NCBI RefSeq assembly: GCF_020271745.1 | Contig: NZ_CP084296.1 | Location: forward strand, 3,286,001 to 3,350,000 | Reading direction: 5' to 3' | DNA length: 64,000 nucleotides | Source: Providencia alcalifaciens | GTDB taxonomy: Bacteria > Pseudomonadota > Gammaproteobacteria > Enterobacterales > Enterobacteriaceae | Shown: in pieces, positions 41,127 to 51,700 of the stretch | Layout: every line of letters begins with the position of its first letter | Position numbering within the stretch: the stretch's first letter is position 1 | The notes under the pieces: model-generated | Told to the model about the DNA's origin: nothing | The model's database searches: none | What the model saw: only the letters and a program-made list of their open reading frames with translations | Position numbers and translations under genes: made by a program

Positions 41127-41867
41127 ATGTCGAGTCGTATTCTAGCTGTTGATACAGCCACTGAAGCTTGTTCTGTCGCATTACTGTGCGACGGTGAAAT
41201 TATTTCGCGTTTTGCCATCTCTCCTCGCGAACATACTCAAAAAGTATTACCGATGGTGGAAGAGGTACTGACGCAAGCGGGCATTAAACTAAATCAATTG
41301 GATGCATTAGCATTTGGACGTGGACCGGGTAGTTTTACTGGGGTTCGAATTGGTGTGGGTATTGCTCAAGGCTTAGCTCTGGGTGCCGATTTACCCATGG
41401 TCGGTGTTTCCTCGCTGATGACGCTGGCACAAGGGGTATATCGAACAACGAATAGTTCCCGCGTGTTGGTGGCGATTGATGCACGCATGTCAGAAATATA
41501 TTGCGCTCAATATCAACGTGATGAACGCGGTTTTTGGTTAGGTGAAGACACTGAAGCTGTGATGCTCCCCGCTGATTTCAAAGCAAAATTTACCGAAGTA
41601 CAATTTACCGAAGTACAATTTACCGAAGTACAATTTACCGAAGTGCAAGAGCAGTGGAGTTATGCTGGAACGGGTTGGGCTGCCTATCCTGAATTATTAG
41701 AAGGCTCATCCTTAAATGACAGTTTAATCACACTACCTGCCGCACAAGATATGCTACCCATTGCAGAGCAACTGTGGCTGGCAGGGAAAGTGACAGCGGT
41801 CGAAAATGTCGAACCGACTTATTTGCGTAATGAAGTGACTTGGAAAAAATTACCAGGTCGCGAATAA
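41127..41867 (+). CDS. tsaB: TsaB, t6A tRNA modification protein, with tandem FTEVQ insertion
   Basis: Scaffold partner of TsaD in making N6-threonylcarbamoyladenosine-37 in ANN-decoding tRNAs. The N-terminal ASKHA fold is clear ([31 protein letters not shown]). The 246 residues exceed the ~231 of E. coli. The excess is a four-fold FTEVQ pentapeptide repeat near residues 154-173, encoded by an exact 15-bp tandem repeat. The repeat is in frame, so the protein is probably functional. Confidence 0.95.
   Translation: MSSRILAVDTATEACSVALLCDGEIISRFAISPREHTQKVLPMVEEVLTQAGIKLNQLDALAFGRGPGSFTGVRIGVGIAQGLALGADLPMVGVSSLMTLAQGVYRTTNSSRVLVAIDARMSEIYCAQYQRDERGFWLGEDTEAVMLPADFKAKFTEVQFTEVQFTEVQFTEVQEQWSYAGTGWAAYPELLEGSSLNDSLITLPAAQDMLPIAEQLWLAGKVTAVENVEPTYLRNEVTWKKLPGRE
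41588..41647 (+). repeat. 15-bp in-frame tandem repeat inside tsaB
   Basis: Four consecutive copies of AATTTACCGAAGTAC (41588-41602, 41603-41617, 41618-41632, 41633-41647); only the last has one change (TGC for TAC). Because the unit is 15 bp, copy-number changes add or remove five residues without a frameshift. Confidence 0.95.
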
Positions 41868-42102
41868 CCCGATTGCGAATAAATAGAATTGACATCATTT
41901 TGTCGAATGAAATAAATAGCTATCAGAGTAAAACCGATAGCTATTTTTTTAATCTAAGATATAGAATCGGTGTTTAATTGAGCTATTATTGAATAAATAA
42001 GCGTTAATAAAAATTGGATTGCACATATAATGTGATCAGGAATACCAGTAGTTTTAATACGCACTATCTCACTTTATAATGACTGCTAATTGGAGGTGGT
42101 AA

Positions 42103-42705
42103 ATGAAAATTCAATTTAGCTACCGCTCAGCAATGAAAACGGTGTTACTTGCGGGCATATTAGCGTTGGCAGGTTGTGTATCTATCCCTCAGTCTATTAA
42201 AGGGTCGGTACCTAATCCTGCAGATAATCTTAAGTCGGTACAAAATGCGCCGGAGATGTATATTGGCCAAGAAGCGCGTTTTGGCGGTAAAGTGCTGTCT
42301 GTCTTTAATGAGCCGAAAAAAACGCGGATTGAGATAGCCGTCATGACGTTAAATAAATATGACGCTGCCCCTGAATTAAACTCTCCGTCTCTTGGTCGTA
42401 TCTATGCTTATATCAACGGATTTGTTGAGCCAAGTGATTTTCAAAACCGCTATGTCACTGTTGTGGGTAACATAACTGGGGAACAAGCTGGGAAAATTGG
42501 AGAGGTACCTTATCAGTATGTGACAATGAATGTCACTGGCTTCCAACGTTGGAGTATTGCACAAAGCGTGATGATGCCACCGCCTGCAGGTCCATGGGGT
42601 TACGGTTATTATGGCTCCCCATATTACTATAATCACCCTTGGGGATGGGGCTATGGATACCCAGTGGGACCAGCTCAAGTGCAGACGTATTTAACGGAAG
42701 ATTAA
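42103..42705 (+). CDS. yeaY: Slp-family outer-membrane lipoprotein YeaY
   Basis: 200-residue lipoprotein of the Slp family. The signal peptide ends in the lipobox LALAGC (Cys25). The central domain has the family IGQEARFGGKVLSVFNEPKK. The C-terminal tail is rich in Gly, Tyr, Trp and Pro (YGYYGSPYYYNHPWGWGYGY), a low-complexity surface-like segment. The start has GGAGGT upstream. Located between tsaB and fadD as in E. coli. Confidence 0.9.
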   Translation: MKIQFSYRSAMKTVLLAGILALAGCVSIPQSIKGSVPNPADNLKSVQNAPEMYIGQEARFGGKVLSVFNEPKKTRIEIAVMTLNKYDAAPELNSPSLGRIYAYINGFVEPSDFQNRYVTVVGNITGEQAGKIGEVPYQYVTMNVTGFQRWSIAQSVMMPPPAGPWGYGYYGSPYYYNHPWGWGYGYPVGPAQVQTYLTED

Positions 42706-42725
42706 GCCGTAGTATTATTTTACTA

Positions 42726-42754
42726 AAAATCCTAGTTAAGCTAGGATTTTTTTT
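42726..42754 (+). terminator. yeaY terminator
   Basis: AAAATCCTAG/CTAGGATTTT 10-bp stem with a 5-nt loop and a T8 tail. Confidence 0.92.
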
Positions 42755-42818
42755 ATAAAAATCTGAGCGGAAGTGGACTATTAACTGCTTAATTCTCCAA
42801 AAGTTCCTGTCAACGGTG

Positions 42819-42900
42819 TATAATTACGGGTTATAAACAGATTATAGTTCTGATGAATTAATCATAAGTAGAATAGGGCGGCATTGACCGCCTTATTTTT
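42819..42900 (+). ncRNA. Candidate short transcript between yeaY and fadD
   Basis: A TATAAT box (42819-42824) is followed about 50 bp later by a second intrinsic terminator: an 8-bp stem (42874-42895, GGGCGG/CCGCC core, CATTGA loop region) and then TTTTT. No ORF lies between. This could be a ~70-nt small RNA or a terminated fadD leader. The -35 element is poor. Confidence 0.35.
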
Positions 42901-42963
42901 ATCTCGAAGGAATGAAATTTATTTAGTGATATAGCTCTCAACCTTAACATTGTCTAATTTTCA

Positions 42964-42980
42964 AACTGGTACAATGAGTT
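42964..42980 (+). promoter_or_regulatory. Putative FadR operator of fadD
   Basis: AACTGGTACAATGAGTT is a 17-bp imperfect dyad that fits FadR sites (AACTGGTCNGACNAGTT-like). It is 58 bp upstream of the fadD start. FadR repression of fadD released by long-chain acyl-CoA is well established in enterobacteria. Confidence 0.65.
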
Positions 42981-43037
42981 AATAATTTGTTAAAGGGTTG
43001 TGTAAAGTAATAACTCACTAAATTCAGGAGTAACATT

Positions 43038-44726
43038 TTGGAAAAAATCTGGCTAAAAAACTATCCTGCTGATGTACCTGAAGAAATAAGTCCTGATGAC
43101 TTCGCGTCATTAGCAGAGTTACTTGAAAATGCCGTTTCTCAATATGCGGATCAGCCTGCGTTCATTAATATGGGCGCTGTGATGACCTACCGTAAACTTG
43201 AAGAGAGAAGCCGTGCATTTGCCGCATACCTACAAAATGGATTAGGTCTTAAAAAAGGTGACCGAGTTGCTTTAATGATGCCAAACTTGCTGCAGTATCC
43301 TATTGCGCTGTTTGGGATCTTACGTGCAGGTATGGTGGCGGTTAATGTTAACCCACTGTACACCCCTCGAGAGTTAGAGCATCAGTTAAATGATAGCGGG
43401 ACGACAGCGATTGTCATCGTTTCTAACTTTGCGCATACGTTAGAGAAAATCGTTTTTAATACCAAAGTTAAACACGTTATTTTAACCCGCTTAGGGGATC
43501 AGCTACCGCGCCCGAAAGCCACAATTGTGGATTTTGTGGTGAAATATGTAAAACGGTTGGTTCCAAAATACAATTTACCGGATGCCATTTCGTTTCGTCG
43601 CGCCATGCATCAAGGTTATCGAATGCAATATATTAAGCCGAATATTAGTGGCGAAGATTTAGCATTCTTACAATATACCGGTGGCACGACTGGGGTAGCC
43701 AAAGGTGCGATGTTAACGCATCGGAATATGCTAGCTAATATTGCCCAAGCTAGAGCCGCTTATGGGCCTGTTTTACATTTTGGTCATGAATATGTGGTAA
43801 CGGCACTGCCGCTTTATCACGTCTTTGCGCTTACCGTAAACTGCTTATTGTTTATTAGTGTGGGGGGAGTGAATCTGCTTATCACCAACCCGCGAGATGT
43901 GCCAGATACGGTAAAACAATTATCCCGCTATCCATTTACATCGATCACGGGTGTTAACACACTCTTTAATGCATGGTTGCAAAACCCTGAGTTTCAGAAG
44001 CTTGATTTTTCCCGTTTAAGGCTGTCTGTTGGAGGCGGAATGCCTGTCCATAAAGCGGTTGCTCAGAAGTGGCAAGCGCTAACTGGGCGGCATTTACTTG
44101 AAGGTTATGGCTTAACGGAATGTTCGCCATTAGTTTCTGGTAACCCATATAATTTAACAGCTTATAGTGGTAGTATCGGGATACCTGTTCCATCAACTGA
44201 TGTGAAGTTTTTAGATGATGATGGGTATGAAGTTCCTCATGGTACTCCTGGGGAAATGTGGGTAAAAGGCCCGCAGGTGATGAAAGGGTATTGGAATCGC
44301 CCTGATGCGACCAGTGAAACTATCGTCGATGGTTGGTTAGCCACTGGCGATATCGCCGAAATAGATGACGAAGGCTATATTCGTATTGTTGATCGCAAAA
44401 AAGATATGATTATTGTCTCTGGTTTTAATGTCTACCCGAATGAAATCGAAGATGTCATCTCCATGCATCCTGATGTTATCGAATGTGCTGCAATTGGGGT
44501 GCCAAGCGAAAATACTGGGGAAGCCGTGAAGGTTTTTGTAGTCACCAAAAATTCAGCATTGACTGCTGCAGACCTAAAAACATTTTGCCGTCGTTCATTA
44601 ACGGCGTATAAAGTACCGAAAATTTTTGAGTTTCGCGATGAGCTACCGAAATCTAATGTAGGAAAAATTCTGCGAAAAGAATTACGGGCCGAAGAGCAGC
44701 AAGCACGAGAAAAATCACCGTCATAG
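43038..44726 (+). CDS. fadD: Long-chain fatty-acid CoA ligase
   Basis: Activates imported long-chain fatty acids to acyl-CoA at the inner membrane, committing them to beta-oxidation. It has 562 residues with a TTG start ([16 protein letters not shown]) after AGGAG; E. coli fadD also uses a rare start. The ATP P-loop is [16 protein letters not shown], the adenylate motif [13 protein letters not shown], and the C-terminal hinge [20 protein letters not shown]. Confidence 0.97.
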   Translation: MEKIWLKNYPADVPEEISPDDFASLAELLENAVSQYADQPAFINMGAVMTYRKLEERSRAFAAYLQNGLGLKKGDRVALMMPNLLQYPIALFGILRAGMVAVNVNPLYTPRELEHQLNDSGTTAIVIVSNFAHTLEKIVFNTKVKHVILTRLGDQLPRPKATIVDFVVKYVKRLVPKYNLPDAISFRRAMHQGYRMQYIKPNISGEDLAFLQYTGGTTGVAKGAMLTHRNMLANIAQARAAYGPVLHFGHEYVVTALPLYHVFALTVNCLLFISVGGVNLLITNPRDVPDTVKQLSRYPFTSITGVNTLFNAWLQNPEFQKLDFSRLRLSVGGGMPVHKAVAQKWQALTGRHLLEGYGLTECSPLVSGNPYNLTAYSGSIGIPVPSTDVKFLDDDGYEVPHGTPGEMWVKGPQVMKGYWNRPDATSETIVDGWLATGDIAEIDDEGYIRIVDRKKDMIIVSGFNVYPNEIEDVISMHPDVIECAAIGVPSENTGEAVKVFVVTKNSALTAADLKTFCRRSLTAYKVPKIFEFRDELPKSNVGKILRKELRAEEQQAREKSPS

Positions 44727-44778
44727 CGAGTAAGCGATGAATAGCTAATTAGGCGATGAATTAACAAAAGCAATGTGT

Positions 44779-44804
44779 GTAACGCCGGTTTTTACCGGCG
44801 TTAC
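44779..44804 (+). terminator. Hairpin after fadD
   Basis: GTAACGCCGGT/ACCGGCGTTAC, an 11-bp perfect stem with a TTTT loop. There is no T tract after it, so it may be a weak terminator or a processing/stability element before rnd. Confidence 0.75.
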
Positions 44805-44853
44805 TGTGTCAATCAGATACACTTAACCAAATTATAATAAAGAGAAACTTGTT

Positions 44854-45975
44854 TTGAATTACCGTTTAGTCACAACAGATAGCGAATTAGCCCAAATCTG
44901 CCAAGAGGCCAGTGATGCGCCGTGGTTAGCATTAGATACTGAGTTTGTTCGCACTAGAACCTATTACCCACAGCTGGGTTTATTGCAGTTGTATGATGGA
45001 AAGCAGGTTTCACTGATTGATCCGTTATTAATGACGGATTTTAGCCCATTTAAGGCGCTGTTAACCAATCCAAACCAATTGAAATTTTTACATGCAGGCA
45101 GTGAAGATTTAGAAGTGTTTATACATGATTTTGGTTGCGTGCCAGAGCCGATGATAGATACCCAGGTAGTTGCTGCATTTTTAGGTTATCCAATTTCTTG
45201 TGGTTTTGCTACGTTAGTGGCGGAACATCTGGGTGTCGAGTTAGATAAAAGCGAATCGCGAACAGACTGGCTTGCCCGTCCTTTAAGTTCGAAGCAGTGT
45301 GATTATGCGATGGCGGATGTGCTTTATTTACTGCCGCTGGCTAAAATTCTGATGGAAAAAGTGACGGAAGCAGGTTATTTAGCGGATGCCCAAGATGAGT
45401 GCCAGCGTGTGGTTGCTCGTCGTCAAAAAACAGTCAAACCGGAAAAAGCCTACTTAAATATCACCAATGCGTGGCAATTACGTGATGAACAGCTTGCTTG
45501 CTTACAGCTGCTGGCGGCATGGCGTTTGGATCAAGCAAAAGCGCGGGATATGGCGATCAATTTCGTGATTAAAGAAGAAAATCTGTGGAAAGTGGCGCGC
45601 TATTTACCGAGTTCTTTAGGTGAGTTGGATGCCCTTGGTTTATCTGGACAAGAAATTCGTTGCCATGGTCGTCGTTTATTAAGTATTGTCGAAGAAGCGA
45701 AGAAACTGGATGCCAGCCAGTATCCAGCACCGGTTGCGAATATTACTGAGCAGAGCCAATACAAAAGTATTTTTAAAGAGATCAAAGGGGTGGTGAAAGA
45801 GATCGCCGAGAATGAAAAATTCAACCCAGAGTTATTAGCCTCTCGTCGACAAATTAACCAGTTATTAGCGGTACATTGGGGGCTAAAAGAGAAATCCTGT
45901 CAGCCTGAACTGCTTGCTGGTTGGCGAGGCCGGTTACTGGAGGCCCCATTAACCCAATTACTTAGCCAAGCGTAA
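44854..45975 (+). CDS. rnd: Ribonuclease D
   Basis: 3'-5' exoribonuclease that trims tRNA 3' ends. The 373 residues start with a TTG (MNYRLVTTDSELAQ), the same unusual initiation codon as E. coli rnd. The DEDD exonuclease core shows ALDTEFVRTRTYYPQLGLLQ, HAGSEDLEVF and YAMADVLYLLPL; HRDC domains follow from about residue 205. It ends with a perfect terminator. Confidence 0.96.
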   Translation: MNYRLVTTDSELAQICQEASDAPWLALDTEFVRTRTYYPQLGLLQLYDGKQVSLIDPLLMTDFSPFKALLTNPNQLKFLHAGSEDLEVFIHDFGCVPEPMIDTQVVAAFLGYPISCGFATLVAEHLGVELDKSESRTDWLARPLSSKQCDYAMADVLYLLPLAKILMEKVTEAGYLADAQDECQRVVARRQKTVKPEKAYLNITNAWQLRDEQLACLQLLAAWRLDQAKARDMAINFVIKEENLWKVARYLPSSLGELDALGLSGQEIRCHGRRLLSIVEEAKKLDASQYPAPVANITEQSQYKSIFKEIKGVVKEIAENEKFNPELLASRRQINQLLAVHWGLKEKSCQPELLAGWRGRLLEAPLTQLLSQA

Positions 45976-45981
45976 TCATAA

Positions 45982-46016
45982 TAAAGGCGCAAAATAGCGA
46001 TAATTTTGCGCCTTTA
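45982..46016 (+). terminator. rnd terminator
   Basis: TAAAGGCGCAAAAT/ATTTTGCGCCTTTA, a 14-bp perfect stem with a 7-nt loop; the T-rich part is within the stem. Confidence 0.85.
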
Positions 46017-46493
46017 TGCCATTCTCAACGTGTTTTTTTCTTGTGTATTTTGTTACTCATTTCAATAAGTTTTATTCTCATCCCGCCAATATTCAATATT
46101 TATTCTTCTTTAAATAATAAAGATTATTATTTAGCACCAATCTAAAAATAACACCGATATTTAATCTTAATGGCATTATTTAATGCATTTCAATTCTGTA
46201 ATCACTCTTAAAAAATAGCCAATATAAGTAAAAATAGAACTTAAAATAACCCATTACAGCGATGATTAACATTTGTAGGGGGAGGGTTATTTTATAGTTT
46301 ATTGAAAAATAAAAAGAAAAATATCATTCTAATACAATGATTTTTAATTGAATTATAAAACCCCTATTTGTAAATAAAACTCATTCTCATAAAATCATTT
46401 CCAGTTTGTGGGCCCGCAAATACGTCCAAGAGTACCGGGTAAAAAAGCATCATCTCCTTTTTAATTTTTATTTTCAAAATAAGGAAATTGAAT
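46017..46493 (+). promoter_or_regulatory. Upstream region of the hemophore locus with possible Fur sites
   Basis: AT-rich, gene-free. A stretch at about 46376-46394 (AACTCATTCTCATAA) resembles a Fur box half (ATCATTCTCATT-type), and a weaker candidate lies at about 46322-46340. Downstream, TTTGTGGGCCCGCAAA (46405-46420) is a near-perfect palindrome that may be an operator or the start of a leader hairpin. An AAGGAAA ribosome-binding site precedes the ATG. Iron control is expected but the Fur matches are partial. Confidence 0.4.
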
Positions 46494-47246
46494 ATGAATA
46501 AAAGCACTAAATTTACATTAATTGCTATGTTGGTGGGGGTTTCTACTTGTGCGAGTGCGGTAACGGAATCTGCACAGAGTCAAACATATGAAACAGAAAG
46601 ATCAGATATAACAATAGGGGAAACTCAAGTAGCCCACGGGCCGTTTGGTGGAGAGGAAGGCTCACCTGGTGTTGGCTATCGTTATAAATCCGAAGGGAAA
46701 CGAATATCATTTTCTGGCTTAACTAAAATGATCATGTTCCCAAAAGAGGGGAATGTTTATGTTATTAACGGGACTCCACACCGTGATGTCGATATGGGTA
46801 AATTTCAATTTTCTAAGGTAGCAGATGCTGAAGTTTACTACGGTGATTGGTCACAAACTGGAAAGGAAGACGATGCTAAACATACGGCATTCTTTTCTGG
46901 TCTCGACGCTACAACGGCAGTCCCTACCGAAGGTAAAGCAACTTACACTATTGCTGGTATCAACCAATATGATGGCGAGAAACAACTCTCTGGTGTATTT
47001 GAGGCCGACTTCGGTGATAAGGATTACACCGGTTCATTACAGGGCGAAGATCTAAAAATTGCTCTTGAGGGGAAAATACAGGATGCAGGCTCATTCTCAG
47101 GTTCAGCAATTGCCAATGATACCGTAACGGGTATGAACTATGGCCGCTTCTTTGGTGAGAATGCAGAGCATGTGGCGGGGGTCGCGGTGTTTAACAGTGA
47201 CCATCAATATGATACTGCATTTGGTGGTAGTCAGAACCAAGAGTAA
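46494..47246 (+). CDS. Hemophilin-like Slam-dependent secreted hemophore
   Basis: 250 residues from ATG (MNKSTKFTLIAML). The signal peptide ends CASA/V; the Cys is preceded by V-S-T, a poor lipobox, so the protein is more likely freely secreted than lipidated. The N-terminal half has short beta strands and the VYYGDWSQ motif I associate with hemophilins. The C-terminal half is a TbpB-like 8-stranded barrel with NYGRFFGENAEHVAGVAVF and a final AFGGSQ. Adjacent genes encode a Slam, a TonB receptor and TonB, supporting heme capture. Ligand not proven. Confidence 0.8.
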   Translation: MNKSTKFTLIAMLVGVSTCASAVTESAQSQTYETERSDITIGETQVAHGPFGGEEGSPGVGYRYKSEGKRISFSGLTKMIMFPKEGNVYVINGTPHRDVDMGKFQFSKVADAEVYYGDWSQTGKEDDAKHTAFFSGLDATTAVPTEGKATYTIAGINQYDGEKQLSGVFEADFGDKDYTGSLQGEDLKIALEGKIQDAGSFSGSAIANDTVTGMNYGRFFGENAEHVAGVAVFNSDHQYDTAFGGSQNQE

Positions 47247-47273
47247 TCTTTTAATTTAGCGCTGTATATTGAT

Positions 47274-47310
47274 CAGGTAGGCAAAAGTGATTTTGCCTAC
47301 CTGTATTTTT
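47274..47310 (+). terminator. Terminator/attenuator between hemophore and Slam genes
   Basis: CAGGTAGGCAAAA/TTTTGCCTACCTG is a 13-bp perfect stem with a GTGA loop, followed by TATTTTT. It should stop most transcripts after the hemophore gene, leaving Slam, receptor and TonB expressed by read-through or a weak internal promoter. Confidence 0.9.
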
Positions 47311-47334
47311 ATGAAAAAAGAACAGGAAAGAGAA

Positions 47335-48744
47335 ATGAAAAAAATAATAAACAATATTGAGGTATTAATTCTATTATTGTTTTCTGCAAATTCATTTTCT
47401 GAACAAAATTATGGGCATCAACAATATGAACAGATAATTGAAGTTTTAACAGAAATAAATAACACAAGAAATAAATCACCCATTATAATCCCACTTAAAA
47501 TTGATAAAACTGTCGACGACCTGGGCTTTATTCTTTATGATTTAACCAATCGGCAGCGATTTGAACAAATCGATGAGTTATTACCTGATTATCTAAATGA
47601 TGAAAATCACGATAAAGGTCTGGTGGATTATATTTCCGCAGAAAGAGCTTATTTTAATGGGGATTACCCATTGTCACTTAAGTTTTACTTAAAAATAGTT
47701 AATGAAAGCCCTAACTCTATATTTTCTGAAATGAAATTGGCTCATGTCTATATAAAAAATAACTATCACTGTGAAGCATTAATTTTATATAAAGAGATAA
47801 AAGATAAATACCGAGTAAATCTATCTGAAGAGCGAATAAAACAGATAGATAATGAAATTACAGCATTAGAAAATCGCACTCATTGGCAGGGAAATTTCAA
47901 TGCTGATTTAAAATATGATACGAACTATACCGAGGCTCATGGCAATGGTGAACAGCAATGTAGTGCAATGTGGTGTATGCAAGGTAGCGAAATTAAATCC
48001 GGTTTGGTGTATGGCTTTTCAGGAAATGCCAATAAAGTCCTTTGGCAGAATCGAGGACATTCACTGTTAGCCAGCCTTGGTGGACATGTATGGGAATACC
48101 CACATCGCTCAGCAAAACGGCGCTTTTCAAGTTATTCATCAGTAAGCTATCAGTATCTTTATGGGAATAAAAAGGTCACGTTTTCACCGATTGTAGATAT
48201 TAATTGGCGAGGACATTTGTTTGACCATTACAGTGTCGGCGCGAGTATTACGGGGGCATATTCTCCTAATAATAAGCTTTATTTGCTATCCAACCTAACG
48301 TATAAAAATCAAACTTTCTTCGGAAAACGAGCATCGCGTTCAGGTTACGATATTAATTACAGTATGACAGCAATTTATTCGGTTAATCCACAATGGAGCG
48401 TATTCTCAAATTTATATGGTGGCAAAAATATTGAGCAATATAAAAGTGACAGCTATCAAGTGTCAGGGTTAACTGTGGGTTCAATCAATGTATTTGGCTC
48501 GAATAAATTAATCAATAAATTAACAAGCAGCAATCATTATTTTCTTGATTTTGACAGTGCACTTAATACAAAACGACACGATGAGTCATGGGTGTTAAAT
48601 AGCCAAATAACCCTATTAGGACACAAGTTTTTATCATTAACACCAACACTTTATGTTAATTACAAATTCAATGATAGCAGTGCAAAAATAAGCTATTCCT
48701 ATAATAAAAGCGAAGTGGGTTTAAATTTAAGTAAAACGTTTTAG
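47335..48744 (+). CDS. Slam outer-membrane translocator (surface lipoprotein assembly modulator)
   Basis: 469 residues from ATG (MKKIINNIEVLILLLF), with AGGAAAG upstream; an earlier GTG lies inside the terminator and is rejected. The signal peptide ends near NSFSE. Residues ~25-185 look like TPR helices (YISAERAYFNGDYPLSLKFY). Residues ~190-469 form a beta-barrel (DUF560) starting WQGNFNADLKYDTNYTEAH and ending LNLSKTF. Slams export TbpB-like or hemophilin cargo across the outer membrane; the likely cargo is encoded just upstream. The N-terminal half is AT-rich. Confidence 0.87.
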   Translation: MKKIINNIEVLILLLFSANSFSEQNYGHQQYEQIIEVLTEINNTRNKSPIIIPLKIDKTVDDLGFILYDLTNRQRFEQIDELLPDYLNDENHDKGLVDYISAERAYFNGDYPLSLKFYLKIVNESPNSIFSEMKLAHVYIKNNYHCEALILYKEIKDKYRVNLSEERIKQIDNEITALENRTHWQGNFNADLKYDTNYTEAHGNGEQQCSAMWCMQGSEIKSGLVYGFSGNANKVLWQNRGHSLLASLGGHVWEYPHRSAKRRFSSYSSVSYQYLYGNKKVTFSPIVDINWRGHLFDHYSVGASITGAYSPNNKLYLLSNLTYKNQTFFGKRASRSGYDINYSMTAIYSVNPQWSVFSNLYGGKNIEQYKSDSYQVSGLTVGSINVFGSNKLINKLTSSNHYFLDFDSALNTKRHDESWVLNSQITLLGHKFLSLTPTLYVNYKFNDSSAKISYSYNKSEVGLNLSKTF

Positions 48745-48762
48745 TTCGTATTGAGATTTCAT

Positions 48763-51700
48763 ATGAAAGTAACAGCAGTGGTGGCAATGCAAGTTGTCAC
48801 AGGGTTAACTATGGGTGTCATTTCACTTTCGTCTTATGCCAGCTCAAGGGAACAGGTGGGCAATATACAAGTAAAAGATAGAACAGACACTATTAAGCAA
48901 CGTGACCAAAAAGGTACGGATGACCAATATGATAAAGATGAATCCAATATTTATATAAGTAAAGAAGCGGTAGAACGTTACAAAGGAACGAATCCCGCAG
49001 ATGTTCTTAATCACGGTATTGGCGTGTATAGCGGGGATGCGCGTAATAGCGGCGCGTTAGACCCGAATGTTCGCGGTATTCAAGGGCAAGGACGTGTACC
49101 CGTCACGGTAGATGGTACAGAGCAAGCTATCACTGTGTGGCGTGGCTACAGTGGGGCTAATAACCGAAACTATATAGACCCTAATATGATCAGCAGTATT
49201 ACCGTAGTAAAAAGCCCGATGCTAGATCGTGATATTCGCACTTCAGTTGGTGGCGGCGTTGCGGTTAAAACTCTTAGTATTGATGATGTTGTGCCATTCG
49301 ATGAACGCTTCGCAATAGATATTAAATTAGAAACACGGACTAACTCAACCAAACCAAGAATTAACCAACTGCATTTAGGTACGGATTACCGTGATGATTC
49401 TCAGTTAATGGAAAGTTTTAAAAAATATAATGAAAGAATGTCATTGATGATGTTTCGAGATCCGGAAGTTTCAGTTGAGCCGGATCAACGGGGAAGTTCA
49501 AATTTTTTTAATTTAAAAGACAGTGCAATGCGAGTGGCACTAGGATTGCGCCAAGAAAAATTTAATCTACTGTTTGCCTATAGTCATCGAGATCAGGGAA
49601 ATTACTTTGCGGGACGTCATGGCGCAGGCTACTTCCGCGAACCAATGATTACTCGTAACAGTAACTATCCTCAAAAAACGGTAGACCCAAACATTCCTTT
49701 TGTTGCAAATGTGTATTTACCAACCAAAGAGGTTGGAAATACTTCCAGCAATATCGAAACTTTTCTGCAAAAAATGAATTTACAATTATCTGAATCACAA
49801 AAAATATCCCTTGGTTATGTACACACAAAAAGCCATTACGGGGAAATTATGCCTTCACAAATTCGTTTTCATGATTTGGCTGGTGAAATTCCTCAATGGC
49901 CTTTAGCCAATATTAGCTTAAGTTCTTTCTATGCAAATTATGGGTTTAAACCCAACGACCAGTCATTATTGGATTTTAAATTGAGTTATTGGCTAACAAA
50001 AACAGATTTAAATTCCAATACGGCGGGTGGTGCTCCTAGGCAACCATTAGAGGAAGATTGGACAATTGAAACTAATGGAAAAAATCCTTATATGAACGGA
50101 AAATTGGTGGATGCTATTAAATTAAATCAACTTAATGACCGACAAGGTATTTCTTTATCGAATAAATCACAGTTAACTCCTAATTTTGATATTACGTTTA
50201 TTGGTAATTTTATCCATGAAAGAATTAATAGTCATGAAGATTTATATGCGCCAAATGCAGAAATTCCTAAACGTAATGTATTTCGAGCTATTCCACGAGA
50301 AGGTAAGCGTCAAGAATACAGCGGAGCAATTAAACTGGATTGGCGTCCCACTGATTGGTTAAATGTAAATGCGGGTCTACAGTACCAAAACTATTGGTCA
50401 CGAGATTTATTAAGAGAACGTCGATTAAAAGTCAAAGACTCACGATTTGCTGTGCATCGAATTCAGAAAGCTATGAATTTCGAGTATTCGAGACCATTTA
50501 CTGAAGAGGAAGCGCGTAAAGTGAGAGAGTATGTGGACAGCAAAGGGCGTACTTTTGATGGCTACGATAAGGCTGGCAATTGGCATGACTATAGCATTGG
50601 CACTTCTAGAATTGAGTGGTTTGTCGCCGAAGCGTTATCACTCCCTGCATACTCCCTAAAAAGTGCGGAACACTATTATACAATCAAAGAAGAATATGAA
50701 GGATTTCGAATCATAGGCTTTGAGTATATTAAATGGCAAGTGGATGAAGATGGTAAGTTCACGACAGAGAATAACCCATTTTATAATGGAGAGATTGATC
50801 TCTCAGAAGAAGTGATTGACCCGATTAGCCAGAAAAAAGTAAAAGCAATCATAGCATACCGTTCCCCGCATAAAGAATCTGAATATATTTTAGTCAACGA
50901 GGACGAAAAGTATAAAAACCCCGGTAAACGTATTAATTCCGCATGGAGCCCATCGCTTGGTGGGTCAGTCTACCTCTCCGAGAATGACCGTGTTTTTGCG
51001 CGCTACGCCGAAACCGTCAGAATGCCCAGCATTTTTGAAGATACGATTGGGTTTTCAGGGGCTGGTGAGGGTTCCATAAGAACACGTCCATTTAAACCGG
51101 AACGTAGTCACACTTTTGAAATCGGTTATGTGCGTAATTTGCAAAGTTGGTTAAACGCTGAAAATGCCGCCGATTTTAGAATCAACTATTACCATAATAT
51201 TATCGACAACGCGTTTGATCGTGATGGTAATTTGGTCTTTTCACAAATGGATCAGCACCGAACTGCCGGATTAGAAGTGTTAGCTCGTTATGATAATGGG
51301 CGTTTCTTTGGGGATTTAGGAATCGATTACCGATTAAAAAATGAAGTTTGTGATAACGCCTCTATGGCACGGTTAGATCCACTCAATAAGTTCAACGCTT
51401 CAGTCTGTACAGAAGGTGGATTCCCTCAAGGTTACCTTCGCACTCAGTTGCAACCTAAGTACAGTATTCACACTAATTTGGGAATGCGCTTCTTTAATGA
51501 AAGCTTGGAAGTCGGTGGGCGTATACGCTACCACGCTAAAACAGAAAATAAAGATGAAGCTCGCATGATTCATCGATTTGGACCGTCTTATGCGCCTCTA
51601 AACAATAATCCGATGAGTTGGAATGCGGTATTTGTCACGGATGCTTATGTCGCTTATCAAGTGAATAAGAACCTGTTAGTGGAATTGTTGGCCTCTAACA

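Noticed and set aside
46494-46560. Lipoprotein signal on the hemophore
   Set aside because: The only Cys is preceded by V-S-T, a poor lipobox, while CASA/V is a good signal peptidase I site.
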